64,000 nt of DNA from Thermohalobaculum sp039821125 (GCA_039821125.1 JBCBOR010000016.1:8384-72383), one strand, 5' to 3'; counted from the first letter of the stretch, positions 32,855 to 42,101 are shown. Notes: generated from the sequence alone by a model not told the origin. Made by a program: numbers and translations.

Positions 32855-34984
32855 ATGGGGCGTGTCAAGAAGTCAGGGTTGCAGGTTGCCGAGGATCTGG
32901 CGGCGTTCATCGACGATCAGGCATTGCCGGGCACGGGCGTCGATTCAGCGGTGTTCTGGGCCGGATTGAGCGATCTGATCGATGATTTCGGGCCGCGCAA
33001 CCGCGCACTGCTTGCGCGCCGCGCCGAGTTGCAAGCCGCGATCAGTGCCTGGCACAAAGCGAACCCGGGGCGCCCCGATCCCACCGCCTACAAAGCGATG
33101 CTGGAGGAGATTGGCTACCTCGTACCGGAGGGGCCGGATTTCCAGGCCGAAACCGAGAATGTCGATCCCGAGATCGCGTCGATCCCCGGGCCGCAACTGG
33201 TCGTGCCGATCACCAACGCGCGCTATGCGCTGAACGCCGCGAACGCGCGGTGGGGGTCGCTCTATGATGCGCTCTACGGCACCGACGCCATGGGCGATGC
33301 GCCGACGGGCGGGGGATACAATCCCGAGCGCGGAGCCCGCGTCATCGACTGGGCCAAGGGGTTCCTCGACAAGGCCGCTCCACTGGCCGAAGGGTCATGG
33401 GCCGATGTGGATGCACTGGCGATTTCCGGCGGCGATATCGTTGGCATCGGTCGCCTCGCCGATCCGTCACAACTGGTCGGCTATCGCGGCACGCCAGATG
33501 CGCCGACGGCCATCCTGCTTCGCCACAATCAGCTGCATATCGAGCTGCAGATCGACCGGAACCACCCGATTGGCAGTGCAGATCCTGCCGGTATCTCCGA
33601 CATGCTGCTGGAATCGGCGATCACCACGATCATCGATCTCGAGGATTCGATTGCCGCCGTCGATGCCGAGGACAAGATTCTCGCCTATGGCAACTGGCTC
33701 GGCCTGATGACGGGCGATCTGGCCGACACGTTCGAGAAAGGCGGCAAGACCGTCACTCGGGCCCTGAACCCGGATCGCGACTACACCACGCCCGACGGCG
33801 AGCCGCTGTCGCTCAAGGGCCGCTCGATGCTGCTGGTGCGCAATGTCGGCCACCTGATGACCAACCCCGCAATCCTGGATCGTGACGGGGCCGAGGCAGG
33901 CGAAGGCCTGATGGATGCGCTCATCTCCGTCCTATGCGCCATGCATGACCTGAAACGCCCGTCGGGCAACTCGGTTCATGGCTCGGTTTACGTGGTCAAA
34001 CCCAAGATGCACGGGCCGGAAGAAGTCGCCTTCACCTGCGAGATCTTCGACAAGGTCGAGGCGGTGCTCGGCCTGCCGCAGAACACCGTCAAGATCGGCA
34101 TCATGGACGAGGAGCGGCGCACCACCGTCAACCTCAAGGAATGCATCCGGGCCGCCAAGGCGCGGGTCTGCTTCATCAACACCGGGTTCCTCGACCGCAC
34201 GGGCGACGAGATCCACACCTCGATGGAGGCCGGTCCCATGATCCGCAAGGCCGACATGAAAGCCGAGCGCTGGATCGCCGCCTACGAGGATTGGAACGTC
34301 GATGTGGGGCTGGCCTGCGGCCTGACCGGGCGGGCGCAGATCGGCAAAGGCATGTGGGCGATGCCCGACCTGATGAACGCGATGCTGAGCCAGAAGATCG
34401 GCCACCCGAAGGCCGGGGCCAACTGCGCATGGGTCCCCTCGCCCACCGCGGCGACCCTGCATGCAACGCACTACCACGAGGTCGACGTGCTGGCCGGGCA
34501 GTCTGCGCTAAAGGCCGCAGGGCCGCGTGCGTCGCTGGATGATATCCTCGCGATCCCGCTATCCGATGGAGCGAACTGGGCGCCCGAAGAGATCTCGGCC
34601 GAGATCCGCAACAATGCCCAGGGCATCCTCGGCTATGTCGTACGATGGGTCGATGCGGGGGTTGGATGTTCGAAAGTGCCGGATATCAATGACATAGGCC
34701 TGATGGAGGACCGCGCAACCTGCCGGATCTCATCGCAGCATCTGGCGAACTGGTTGCACCACGGCGTTGTCAGCCGTGACGAGGTGATGGAGGCAATGCG
34801 CGAGATGGCCACGGTGGTCGACCGCCAGAACATTGGCGATCCGACCTATCTGCCGATGGCGCCGGACTTCGATGGCGTCGCGTTCAAGGCGGCCTGCGAT
34901 CTGGTCTTTGAAGGAACAGCGCAGCCCTCGGGTTACACCGAACCTGTTCTGCACCGCCGTCGCCTCGAGAAAAAAGCGTCGTAG
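32855..34984 (+). CDS. glcB: Malate synthase G
   Basis: This 709-residue enzyme condenses glyoxylate and acetyl-CoA to malate. The length and the N-terminal clasp match isoform G. Active-site segments are visible: TIIDLEDSIAAVDAEDK (acidic metal ligands) and MKAERWIAAYEDWNVDVGLACG (abbreviated region about 475-500). GANCAWVPSPTAATLHATHYH carries the reactive Cys of isoform G and is given here as a landmark. The ATG at 32855 has GGGAGAAG upstream. It is followed 29 bases later by a glcG-like gene, as in glycolate utilisation loci. Confidence 0.96.
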   Translation: MGRVKKSGLQVAEDLAAFIDDQALPGTGVDSAVFWAGLSDLIDDFGPRNRALLARRAELQAAISAWHKANPGRPDPTAYKAMLEEIGYLVPEGPDFQAETENVDPEIASIPGPQLVVPITNARYALNAANARWGSLYDALYGTDAMGDAPTGGGYNPERGARVIDWAKGFLDKAAPLAEGSWADVDALAISGGDIVGIGRLADPSQLVGYRGTPDAPTAILLRHNQLHIELQIDRNHPIGSADPAGISDMLLESAITTIIDLEDSIAAVDAEDKILAYGNWLGLMTGDLADTFEKGGKTVTRALNPDRDYTTPDGEPLSLKGRSMLLVRNVGHLMTNPAILDRDGAEAGEGLMDALISVLCAMHDLKRPSGNSVHGSVYVVKPKMHGPEEVAFTCEIFDKVEAVLGLPQNTVKIGIMDEERRTTVNLKECIRAAKARVCFINTGFLDRTGDEIHTSMEAGPMIRKADMKAERWIAAYEDWNVDVGLACGLTGRAQIGKGMWAMPDLMNAMLSQKIGHPKAGANCAWVPSPTAATLHATHYHEVDVLAGQSALKAAGPRASLDDILAIPLSDGANWAPEEISAEIRNNAQGILGYVVRWVDAGVGCSKVPDINDIGLMEDRATCRISSQHLANWLHHGVVSRDEVMEAMREMATVVDRQNIGDPTYLPMAPDFDGVAFKAACDLVFEGTAQPSGYTEPVLHRRRLEKKAS

Positions 34985-35013
34985 ATAAATCCAGGCAACA
35001 GAGGAGGCCGGAC

Positions 35014-35445
35014 ATGGCCGAGATCACGCTTTCCAAGGCACGCCGCATCATCAAGGCAGCGCTGGAGAAAGGCCGAACGGAAGAGATGAAACCGCTCGCG
35101 GTCGTCGTGCTGGACGCGGGCGGGCACGTGAAAGCCTTCGAGCGCGAGGACGGAGCCTCCGCCTATCGCTTCCGCATCGCCCACGGCAAGGCGCACGGTG
35201 CGGTCGGGATGGGCATGGGCTCACGCGCGCTTTTCAACCGGGCCGAGCAGCAGAGCTACTTCGTCCTTGCCGTGAACGGTCTCGACGACACGGCCATGGT
35301 GCCGGTACCAGGCGGCGTGCTGGTCCGCGGCAAGAAAGGCGAACTTCTGGGCGCGGTCGGGATCTCCGGCGACAACTCGGACAATGACGAGCTGTGTGCC
35401 GTCACTGGGATCGAAGCGGCAGGCTTCACGGCAGAGACCGGCTGA
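35014..35445 (+). CDS. glcG: GlcG/HbpS family protein
   Basis: This 143-residue GlcG/HbpS-like protein has the family core LAVVVLDAGGHVKAFEREDGA, then YRFRIAHGKAHGAVGMGMGS and GGVLVRGKKGELLGAVGISG. HbpS homologues bind haem or small molecules, and GlcG accompanies the glycolate/glyoxylate genes; here it follows glcB directly. GAGGAGG precedes the ATG. The precise role is unknown. Confidence 0.85.
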   Translation: MAEITLSKARRIIKAALEKGRTEEMKPLAVVVLDAGGHVKAFEREDGASAYRFRIAHGKAHGAVGMGMGSRALFNRAEQQSYFVLAVNGLDDTAMVPVPGGVLVRGKKGELLGAVGISGDNSDNDELCAVTGIEAAGFTAETG

Positions 35446-35465
35446 CCGCGACCTTCCATCCACAA

Positions 35466-35532
35466 GGGTGCGTCACGGACGCACCCTACGGGGTGTTGCG
35501 CGGCGCGGCGTAGGGTGCGTCCGTGACGCACC
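35466..35532. repeat. Inverted pair of REP-like palindromes, copies C and D
   Basis: Copy C (35466-35489) reads GGTGCGTCACGGACGCACC then CTAC. Copy D (35510-35532) reads GTAG then GGTGCGTCCGTGACGCACC. They lie in opposite orientation, with the GTAG ends facing each other across about 20 GC-rich bases. The doublet sits between the convergent glcG-like and peroxiredoxin genes. Confidence 0.82.
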
Positions 35533-35543
35533 GCCGGTTCTGG

Positions 35544-36068
35544 TCAGGCCGCTTTCGTCAGGTCCCCGCGCGAGGGGTAATTGTTCTCGACGACGAACTT
35601 CAACCCGCCAAGCAGCTTGCCGAAGTCCGGCCGGGTGAAGGGCGCGCTCTGAGTCTGGGCGAAGAACACAACGCCCTCCGCGTCGATCACGAAAAGCCCG
35701 GGCTCCGAGAACAGCTCAGGTTCGGCCGTGCCAGGCCGTCCGGACGAGATATAGAGATCCCAGGCCCGGGCCGTCGCCTCGTCCATCTCATAGCCTATGC
35801 GCAGCTTTTCGGTAGTAATTTCGGCATGCGTGTCACGGGCGCGCTCTTCGCCGTCCATCGAGACGGCGATCACCTCGATGCCCTGCGCACCAGCCTGATC
35901 GAGCAGCTCTTCGATCTCTTTCATATAGGTCTTGCAGATCGGGCAATGCTTGCCGCGGTAGAAGACGACGATGGTGAAGGCCTCGGGCTTGCTGTCGGCA
36001 AGCGACCAGGTACCACCCGACAGAACCGGCACTGTCAGGGCAGGAGCTTTGGAACGGGGAAGGGGCAT
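35544..36068 (-). CDS. Peroxiredoxin-like thiol-specific antioxidant (AhpC/TSA fold)
   Basis: This thioredoxin-fold protein of about 174 residues has the redox motif FYRGKHCPICKTYM (CPIC) and AhpC/TSA-type surroundings (VPVLSGGTWSLAD; GIEVIAVSMDGEERA). Peroxiredoxins usually have only one Cys at this position, so the CxxC form suggests a thioredoxin-like or PRX-like2 activity. The ATG at 36068 has GAGGTTCCC upstream. It converges with the glcG-like gene across the repeat doublet. Confidence 0.8.
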   Translation of the reverse strand: MPLPRSKAPALTVPVLSGGTWSLADSKPEAFTIVVFYRGKHCPICKTYMKEIEELLDQAGAQGIEVIAVSMDGEERARDTHAEITTEKLRIGYEMDEATARAWDLYISSGRPGTAEPELFSEPGLFVIDAEGVVFFAQTQSAPFTRPDFGKLLGGLKFVVENNYPSRGDLTKAA

Positions 36069-36280
36069 GGGAACCTCGGGTTGCAGTGGGCGCGGGCATG
36101 TCGCCGCCAGCCCCACCTAGGCAAACGATGGAACGGATGAAAGAGCACACATCTCTCGCGCGACGTGCTTTCACACGAGTGTGATGCCACCAGCACCACG
36201 ATGGGGCGCCGCGCACGGGTGGGTGGGCACTTGACCCGCTGGCGCCCAGCGCGGCGGTGACAGGGGTGTGCGCGGCGCTC

Positions 36281-37402
36281 CTAGCGGCCCGCGAACAAGC
36301 GTCGGGCAATCACCTCGTTCTGGATCTCGGTCGCCCCATCCATGTACTGTGTCATCTTGGCGGCGGCGAAATGCCGAGCAACGGGAAAATCCTGCCGGAA
36401 CCCGTTTGCACCCATGGCCTGCATGCACGCGCCCAGACCCTTCAGGACCACCCGCGTCGTAAACTTCTTGGCATGCGCCGCCAGGTCCGGCATCTGCGCA
36501 TCCCCCGCCTCGAAAGTTGCGAGAGCCTTGTCGATCAGCGCATTGGCCGCTGCCAGGTCCGTCGCCACGTCCGCCAGCATCCAGCGAAGTCCCTGTTTCT
36601 CGGAGAGCGGTGCACCGAACGCGGTTCGCTTTGCGGTATAGTCAACCGCCGCCGCCAATCCATCTGCCAGCATGGCGGCACACATGCGCGAGAGCACGAT
36701 CCGGGCGATGTCGATGGCAAAGAGCGCCTTCTTGAAGGCCTCGCCCGGCGGATAGAACAACTGCTCAGCGCTGAGCGTGACATTGTCGAACCGGATGTCC
36801 GAGACACCCATCGCGTGACCGGACAGCATGTGATAGGGCGCGCCGCGCACAACGCCCGGCTGATCCGCCCGCACCAGAAAGGCCGCGATGCCGCGGGCAC
36901 CCGCGCCCTCCTCGGTTTGCGCGTAGACCGACAACACATCCGCATCGGTGCCGTTCGTGATCCACGCCTTGGTGCCGTTCAGCACCCAGCCGTCCCCGTC
37001 GGGTCGCGCCAGTGTCCTGAGCGCCGCCGCGTCCGATCCGGCCTCCGGTTCCGTCAAAAGAAACGCGCCCAGCGCCTCGCCCCGGATCATTGGACCGATG
37101 AACGCGGCGCGCTGCGCCTCGGATCCGTTGGCCGCGATCCCTCCGGCCAGATTGTTGTGGCAGACCAGCGAGAACGCAAACCCGAGATCCGCAGCCGACA
37201 ATGTTGCCATCACATCGGCCATGCCCGAGATGGTCAGCCCGGAACCGCCCTGCTCCGCAGGCACCAGCAGCCCGCCAAGCCCCGCTTGCGCCGCTGCGGA
37301 AAACGCATCCCGCGGATAGCGCCGCGTCGCCTCCCACCCTTGGGCATTCTCACGCATGATGCCGGACGCAAACCCTCGCGCCCGGCTCAACACATCCGCC
37401 AT
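36281..37402 (-). CDS. Acyl-CoA dehydrogenase family protein
   Basis: This 373-residue flavoprotein has the ACAD FAD/substrate motifs FLLTEPEAGSDAAALRT and WITNGTDADVLSVYA and the C-terminal four-helix domain (YTAKRTAFGAPLSEKQGLRW). The usual catalytic-Glu loop YEGT is read here as QYMDGATEIQ, so Asp replaces Glu at that site. AGGAACGG precedes the ATG. It oxidises an acyl-CoA to the enoyl-CoA; the acyl group is not evident and no electron-transfer flavoprotein genes are adjacent. Confidence 0.88.
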   Translation of the reverse strand: MADVLSRARGFASGIMRENAQGWEATRRYPRDAFSAAAQAGLGGLLVPAEQGGSGLTISGMADVMATLSAADLGFAFSLVCHNNLAGGIAANGSEAQRAAFIGPMIRGEALGAFLLTEPEAGSDAAALRTLARPDGDGWVLNGTKAWITNGTDADVLSVYAQTEEGAGARGIAAFLVRADQPGVVRGAPYHMLSGHAMGVSDIRFDNVTLSAEQLFYPPGEAFKKALFAIDIARIVLSRMCAAMLADGLAAAVDYTAKRTAFGAPLSEKQGLRWMLADVATDLAAANALIDKALATFEAGDAQMPDLAAHAKKFTTRVVLKGLGACMQAMGANGFRQDFPVARHFAAAKMTQYMDGATEIQNEVIARRLFAGR

Positions 37403-37484
37403 ATCGAAATCCGTTCCTGAACCTGTTCCCGGGACAAGGTCGCGGAAATCGAATGATCCCGCAACCCGCCCTCTGGAACGGGGC

Positions 37485-38756
37485 TCAGCCGGTCAGAACC
37501 CCGTAGATCACGTCGCCAACACCGTTCTGCGAGATGTGGTTCTTCTGGTTGAAGTTCTTCGCTGCCTTCAGGGCGCAGTTCACGACCGGATCGTGCGATT
37601 TGAAGGCAAGACCGATATCGTTCAAATAGTCTGCCGCGAACTTTTTGTGACGGTGCAGCATAGAGATGCCTGCATCGAAATCCTTCTGGCTGATCAGCGA
37701 GTTGTCATCCTTGAACATGGCGAGATACTGCGCCGGGCCGCCGCAATAGCCGCAGTTCATGGCAAGGGCCCCAATGGCCGGAACAGCGTTGACATACTTC
37801 TTGAACCAGGTTGCGAAGGCCTTCGGGTCACGGGTGAACCCGCTGGTCTCGCGCGCATCCCAGTGCTGCTTGGCTTCGTTGCAGAAGGTCTCGAACGTGG
37901 TCAGCTCGAAAATCCGCAGGATGACCTGCGCCAGCGTCTCGATCCCGGCGGCCAGCGCCTTGACCAAAGCACCGCCGCCAGCGGTCGCGATGTCGCCGCC
38001 GATCTGCACGCCGCCCTTGATGGCAGTGTAGAGGCCTTCGCCGATCGAGCGGTTCATGGCCTTCTGGATCGCACCAATGATCAGCGTTGGGTGCCCCTTG
38101 ATCATTGCGGCATTGCTCGTCTCGATCCAGCTCATCACACGCTGGAACCCAGCGCTCAGCGCCTGCGCGGTCCCCTTGACGACATCGAAGATGCCGCTGA
38201 GCGGGACAGCCGCTTCGACAACGGCCGAGACGATGCTCTTGATCACCATCTTGATCAGCTTGCCCCAGTTGCCCATGTCCGTGACCTTGTCGCCCAGGAA
38301 GGCGGTCAGCTTGGCCCAGGTGCTTTTGACGAAGGTCAGGAACTTGCCCTCGACCAGTTTGTCGAGCGAGCTTTTCACCTTGTCGCTGTTGGAGTCGTCG
38401 ATCTGGATCTGCGATTTCGTACCCTTGTTGGCATTGCTTTCCAGCTTCTTGACGCCTTGCTCCAGCGGCACCTTGGCCGCCGAGATAACAGTGGCGGTGG
38501 TCGACACCGACTTCAGCTCGGTGATCGAACCGACCGCGCCGGTCATGTTTCCGGTTGCATCGGCAATGCCGCCCAGGAACAGGCTGGCGAATTTTCCGTC
38601 GGCTTCAGCCTTGGAGAAGATGTAGAGGATGCCAAGCCGGGCGTTTGCCATCTCGGCCTGCATGAGGTCGGACAGTTTGTCTTCCGAGACATTGTTCGAC
38701 TTGTTCTTGTTCTGCTTTTTCAGTTTGCGAGCAAGGGCGCGTGTCTGTGCGGACAT
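37485..38756 (-). CDS. Uncharacterised 423-residue protein with hydrophobic helices
   Basis: I do not recognise this protein. It begins MSAQTRALARKLKKQNKNKS, a Lys/Asn-rich cytoplasmic start, and has no signal peptide. The centre contains several amphipathic or hydrophobic helices (LIKMVIKSIVSAVVEAAVPL; TAIKGGVQIGGDIATAGGGA), as in pore-forming or membrane-inserting proteins. The C-terminal third is soluble-looking, with AMNCGYCGGPAQYL. The composition (K, N, S) differs from neighbouring genes. GGGAGACC precedes the ATG at 38756. It could be a secreted effector or toxin, a phage-derived protein or a stress protein; this is undetermined. Confidence 0.6.
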   Translation of the reverse strand: MSAQTRALARKLKKQNKNKSNNVSEDKLSDLMQAEMANARLGILYIFSKAEADGKFASLFLGGIADATGNMTGAVGSITELKSVSTTATVISAAKVPLEQGVKKLESNANKGTKSQIQIDDSNSDKVKSSLDKLVEGKFLTFVKSTWAKLTAFLGDKVTDMGNWGKLIKMVIKSIVSAVVEAAVPLSGIFDVVKGTAQALSAGFQRVMSWIETSNAAMIKGHPTLIIGAIQKAMNRSIGEGLYTAIKGGVQIGGDIATAGGGALVKALAAGIETLAQVILRIFELTTFETFCNEAKQHWDARETSGFTRDPKAFATWFKKYVNAVPAIGALAMNCGYCGGPAQYLAMFKDDNSLISQKDFDAGISMLHRHKKFAADYLNDIGLAFKSHDPVVNCALKAAKNFNQKNHISQNGVGDVIYGVLTG

Positions 38757-39132
38757 GGAATGGTCTCCCTGAAATGCCAAAGGCGGCTACAAAAAACGTA
38801 AGCGGGTAAAGCACGTTCGAAATCTGCAGCGACTATTATGCATCTCTATTTAAATGTCAATATGATATCTAAAATGAGCATAACGCGCTGATTTCTGTGG
38901 CATTCCCCACATTGGGACCGGGCGGACGCAGCGCCGCATCCGGTCAGATCGCCTGCACCGGCGAATCGCTCTGTTGCCGGGCAGGGCCACGCTGCCACGG
39001 TTCTTTGGACACTCGACCAACGCAGGTGCGTCACGGACGCACCCTACGCGGCCTTGCACAGGAGCAATGCGTTGCGCTCCACAACCCGGGTCCGATGGCG
39101 TATGATCCCGCACGGCTGCAAGGGGGCATACG
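38757..39132. other. Intergenic region with one REP-like element
   Basis: About 375 bases. The part next to the uncharacterised gene (38790-38885) is distinctly A/T-rich (ATTATGCATCTCTATTTAAA) and is a plausible promoter for that gene. The remainder is GC-rich and holds repeat copy E. No other gene is supported. Confidence 0.5.
39025..39047 (-). repeat. REP-like palindrome, copy E
   Basis: GGTGCGTCACGGACGCACC followed by CTAC (GTAG on the minus strand) and then a GCGGCCTTGCACAGG tail similar to that of copies A-D. It is upstream of the 188-residue hypothetical gene. Confidence 0.8.
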
Positions 39133-39699
39133 ATGGAACGCTTTATCGAGACGGTCGGATCGGCGTGGTTCAAGACCAAGGCTGTGGCCTATCCGGTCGA
39201 GATCACCCTGACATCGGGGAAGCAGGCCTCGAATATCGAGCGGCTGAAGCTGAGCCGAGCGATGGAGAGTCTCATGATCGAAGTGGTCGAGGGCGGCATC
39301 CCGGCGGTCCGCTGCCTCCAGCCACCGGGCGGCAACCCGATGCAGTACATGCAGGCGCCGGACGAGCTTGTCGCGGGCACGACCGTGGAATGCGCCACGC
39401 CCGATGAACTCGCGCAACTGCATGGTCTCGTCTCGAAAGCCGAGACAGAGGCGACTGTAAAGATGACCGATCTCACGCCGGTCTATGGCGAGATCTCAAT
39501 CGATCGGGCGCGTGCCTTCCAGCGGGCGCTGGACGCAGCAGGCCAGGCGGCGGCTGCCATCGCGCAGGAGGCGAAGGTCGGCCTGGCCGGGCTGGTGTCG
39601 GCGCAGGAACTGCGCGGGACGGATGCTGAACCTGCAATGGGGGAAGAGACCCCTCGCCGGGTCGCCGTGCAACTGGTCGCGCGCTTCGCGATCAAGTAG
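39133..39699 (+). CDS. Hypothetical protein, possibly SIMPL-like
   Basis: This 188-residue protein has no signal peptide. The C-terminal half (ISIDRARAFQRALDAAGQAA, then PRRVAVQLVARFAIK) is reminiscent of the helix and closing strand of SIMPL/DUF541 domains, but the N-terminal half is not convincing. A GGGGGCATACG stretch precedes the ATG. It stands alone between two repeat elements. Function unknown. Confidence 0.5.
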   Translation: MERFIETVGSAWFKTKAVAYPVEITLTSGKQASNIERLKLSRAMESLMIEVVEGGIPAVRCLQPPGGNPMQYMQAPDELVAGTTVECATPDELAQLHGLVSKAETEATVKMTDLTPVYGEISIDRARAFQRALDAAGQAAAAIAQEAKVGLAGLVSAQELRGTDAEPAMGEETPRRVAVQLVARFAIK

Positions 39700-39715
39700 C
39701 GGCTTGCTCCGACAA

Positions 39716-39739
39716 GGGTGCGCCAAGGACGCACCCTAC
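39716..39739 (-). repeat. REP-like palindrome, copy F (degenerate)
   Basis: GGTGCGCCAAGGACGCACC followed by CTAC. One stem position and the loop differ from the other copies. It lies about 17 bases after the hypothetical gene's stop. Confidence 0.7.
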
Positions 39740-40075
39740 GCGCGGTGGTCCGATCTTGCCCGCAACACCCAGAGACATGGCGTAGGATATCCTCTGTCGA
39801 CAGGCCATGGGTATGTGTGGCCGAACCCCCGGGACCTGGCACCCTCCGCTGGCTGGCAACCTGCGGGCGGCGCCTCTGGACGACCGTGGCCGGCCACATT
39901 TCCGAACCATCAACCCTCGGACCAACGCGAGAGGTCGGACAAACCGGCCCCAGAGCGAGACGCCGCAAGATGCGCAAACATCCGGACCCGCCGCGCGCGG
40001 GGTGGGTGGGCAGAGTGCATCAGATCGGCATGTGCAGCACCAGCCGGGGAGCGCGCGGCGGGCGTGCCCATCGGG
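39740..40075. other. Intergenic region without a supported gene
   Basis: About 335 bases of GC-rich sequence between the hypothetical gene and the convergent lipoprotein gene. Several overlapping open frames exist but none has a convincing start or family resemblance. A CCGCGCGCGGGGTGGGTGGGCA stretch near 39991 partly repeats a sequence at 36209. Nothing else is seen. Confidence 0.4.
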
Positions 40076-40558
40076 TCAGGCCGCTGGCACAACCCGACCG
40101 CGGCCATAGCGGCCTTCCTGCACATAGACGCGCTGACCCGGGCTCAGCTGAGGCTGCGTTCCCTGCACGATGGTCACGAGATCGCCCCGCTCGGTGCGCA
40201 CGATGTATTCGATCGCCGGCTGGCGTTTGATCTCACGTTCGGCAAACGCGCCAACGAATGCACCGACGATTGCGCCGGCGCCGATGGCCAGCGCCCGTCC
40301 GACGCCATCGCCAAACCGGGCTCCGGCAACACCGCCTGCGAGACCGCCCAGCAGCTGACCGGTCTTTTTGCGCTCCAGCGTGTCGCCTTCCTGGATTTCA
40401 ACAAAGCGCGCCGTCTCGATCACGCCGCCATAGGTCGCGATCGTATCGCCAGCCGTCCGTCCGGTATGCACATCCGGACTGATCTGGCGCGCACAGCCCG
40501 CTATGGTCATACCACCCACCGCCAGTGCCAGTACGGCAATCGACACGAACTTCTTCAT
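40076..40558 (-). CDS. Glycine-zipper outer-membrane lipoprotein (SlyB/PcP-like)
   Basis: This 160-residue lipoprotein has a signal peptide ending in the lipobox MTIAGC and a glycine-zipper membrane segment (LLGGLAGGVAGARFGDGVGR and AIGAGAIVGAFVGAFAE). A C-terminal soluble domain follows (IVRTERGDLVTIVQG, LSPGQRVYVQEG). This is the layout of SlyB/PcP-type outer-membrane lipoproteins that respond to envelope stress. GGAGGGTGCG precedes the ATG at 40558. It is divergent from gshA. Confidence 0.88.
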   Translation of the reverse strand: MKKFVSIAVLALAVGGMTIAGCARQISPDVHTGRTAGDTIATYGGVIETARFVEIQEGDTLERKKTGQLLGGLAGGVAGARFGDGVGRALAIGAGAIVGAFVGAFAEREIKRQPAIEYIVRTERGDLVTIVQGTQPQLSPGQRVYVQEGRYGRGRVVPAA

Positions 40559-40730
40559 CGCACCCTCCACGAACACATCCGGCCGCTCCCGGATCATGGT
40601 ATCACGGGATCGGCCGATCTCTCCGACATTCTGGTTAAGAAACGCACCGCGCCCTCGCCTCCGTCGGATGGGTTGCGCATTCACTGCGAGTTCTTTACGT
40701 GCACCGGACGAAACAATCGGGAACGACGCC

Positions 40731-42101
40731 ATGTCCATTCCGCAGCAGGGCGGCGGCCCCATCGAAAGCCGTGATGATCTGGCGGCCTATCTCGCCTCCG
40801 GGTGCAAACCGCCCGAGGACTGGCGCATTGGCACCGAGCACGAGAAGTTCGGCTACTGCACCGATACGCTGAAGCCCTTGCCCTATGAGGGCGAGCGCTC
40901 GATCCGCGCCGTCCTGGAGGGCCTGCGCGACCGCTTCGGCTGGGCACCGCTCGAGGAAGGCGGGAACATCATCGGCCTGACAAAGGACGGCGCCAATGTC
41001 AGCCTTGAGCCGGGCGGGCAACTCGAGCTCTCGGGCGCGCCCGTCGAGACCATCCACGAGACCTGCGACGAGGTGAACATCCACCTGCGCGAGGTCAAGT
41101 CCATCGCCGATCACATCGGCGTCGGCTTCATCGGTCTCGGTGCGGCGCCCATCTGGAGCCACGAGCAGATGCCGATGATGCCCAAGGGCCGCTACAAGCT
41201 GATGACCCGCTACATGGGCGAGGTCGGCACCCACGGCACGCAGATGATGTACCGGACCTGCACGGTGCAGGTGAACCTCGACTTCGCGTCCGAGGCCGAC
41301 ATGGTGCAGAAACTGCGCGTGGCGCTGGCGCTGCAACCGGTGGCCACCGCGCTGTTCGCGAACTCGCCGTTCTTCGAGGGGCAGCCGAACGGGCATCACT
41401 CATGGCGTTCCCGGATCTGGCGCGATCTCGATGCCGACCGCACGGGCACCCTGCCCTGGGTCTTCGAGGACGGCATGGGCTTCGAGCGCTGGGTCGACTA
41501 TGCGCTCGATGTGCCGATGTATTTCGTCTACCGCGACGGGGTTTACATCGACGCACTCGGCCAATCCTTCCGCGATTTTCTCGATGGCAAGCTCCCGGCC
41601 CTGCCCGGCGAGGTCCCAACGCTCAGCGACTGGGCCGATCACCTCACCACGATTTTCCCCGAGGCCCGGGTCAAGAAGTTCATCGAGATGCGCGGCGCCG
41701 ATGGCGGACCGTGGCGGCGGCTCTGCGCCCTGCCCGCGCTCTGGGTCGGGCTGATCTATGACCAGAGCGCGCTCGACGCCGCTTGGGATCTCTGCCGCGA
41801 CTGGACGGCGGAGGAGCGCGAACAGCTGCGTATCGACGCTTCAGTGCAGGGCTTCCAGGCCAAGATCCGCGGGCACGAGATGCGCGACATCGCGCGCGAG
41901 GTTCTGGCCATTGCTGAAAGCGGCCTAAAGGCGCGGGCCCGGCCCGGCGCGGGCGGGATGATCCCGGACGAGCGGCACTTTCTGAACGCGCTGCATGATC
42001 TTGTCGAGACCGGCAAGACCCCCGCCGACGAACTGCTCGATCGCTACCATGGCGACTGGAATGGCGATCTGACACGCGTATACGGCGAATACAGCTACTG
42101 A
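40731..42101 (+). CDS. gshA: Glutamate-cysteine ligase, plant/alphaproteobacterial type
   Basis: This 456-residue enzyme makes gamma-glutamylcysteine, the first step of glutathione synthesis. It has WRIGTEHEKFGY near the N-terminus, SLEPGGQLELSGAP, HGTQMMYRTCTVQVNLDF and SWRSRIWRDLDADRTG, all characteristic of the GCS2 class found in plants and alphaproteobacteria. The ATG at 40731 gives the usual length; the frame is open upstream. Glutathione links it to the S-formylglutathione hydrolase 1.2 kb downstream. Confidence 0.95.
   Translation: MSIPQQGGGPIESRDDLAAYLASGCKPPEDWRIGTEHEKFGYCTDTLKPLPYEGERSIRAVLEGLRDRFGWAPLEEGGNIIGLTKDGANVSLEPGGQLELSGAPVETIHETCDEVNIHLREVKSIADHIGVGFIGLGAAPIWSHEQMPMMPKGRYKLMTRYMGEVGTHGTQMMYRTCTVQVNLDFASEADMVQKLRVALALQPVATALFANSPFFEGQPNGHHSWRSRIWRDLDADRTGTLPWVFEDGMGFERWVDYALDVPMYFVYRDGVYIDALGQSFRDFLDGKLPALPGEVPTLSDWADHLTTIFPEARVKKFIEMRGADGGPWRRLCALPALWVGLIYDQSALDAAWDLCRDWTAEEREQLRIDASVQGFQAKIRGHEMRDIAREVLAIAESGLKARARPGAGGMIPDERHFLNALHDLVETGKTPADELLDRYHGDWNGDLTRVYGEYSY

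Noticed and set aside
36209..40012. Second repeat family around GTGGGTGGGCA at 36209 and 39991
   Set aside because: Only two imperfect copies were seen, with no palindrome preserved in both, so a repeat family is not supported within this window.
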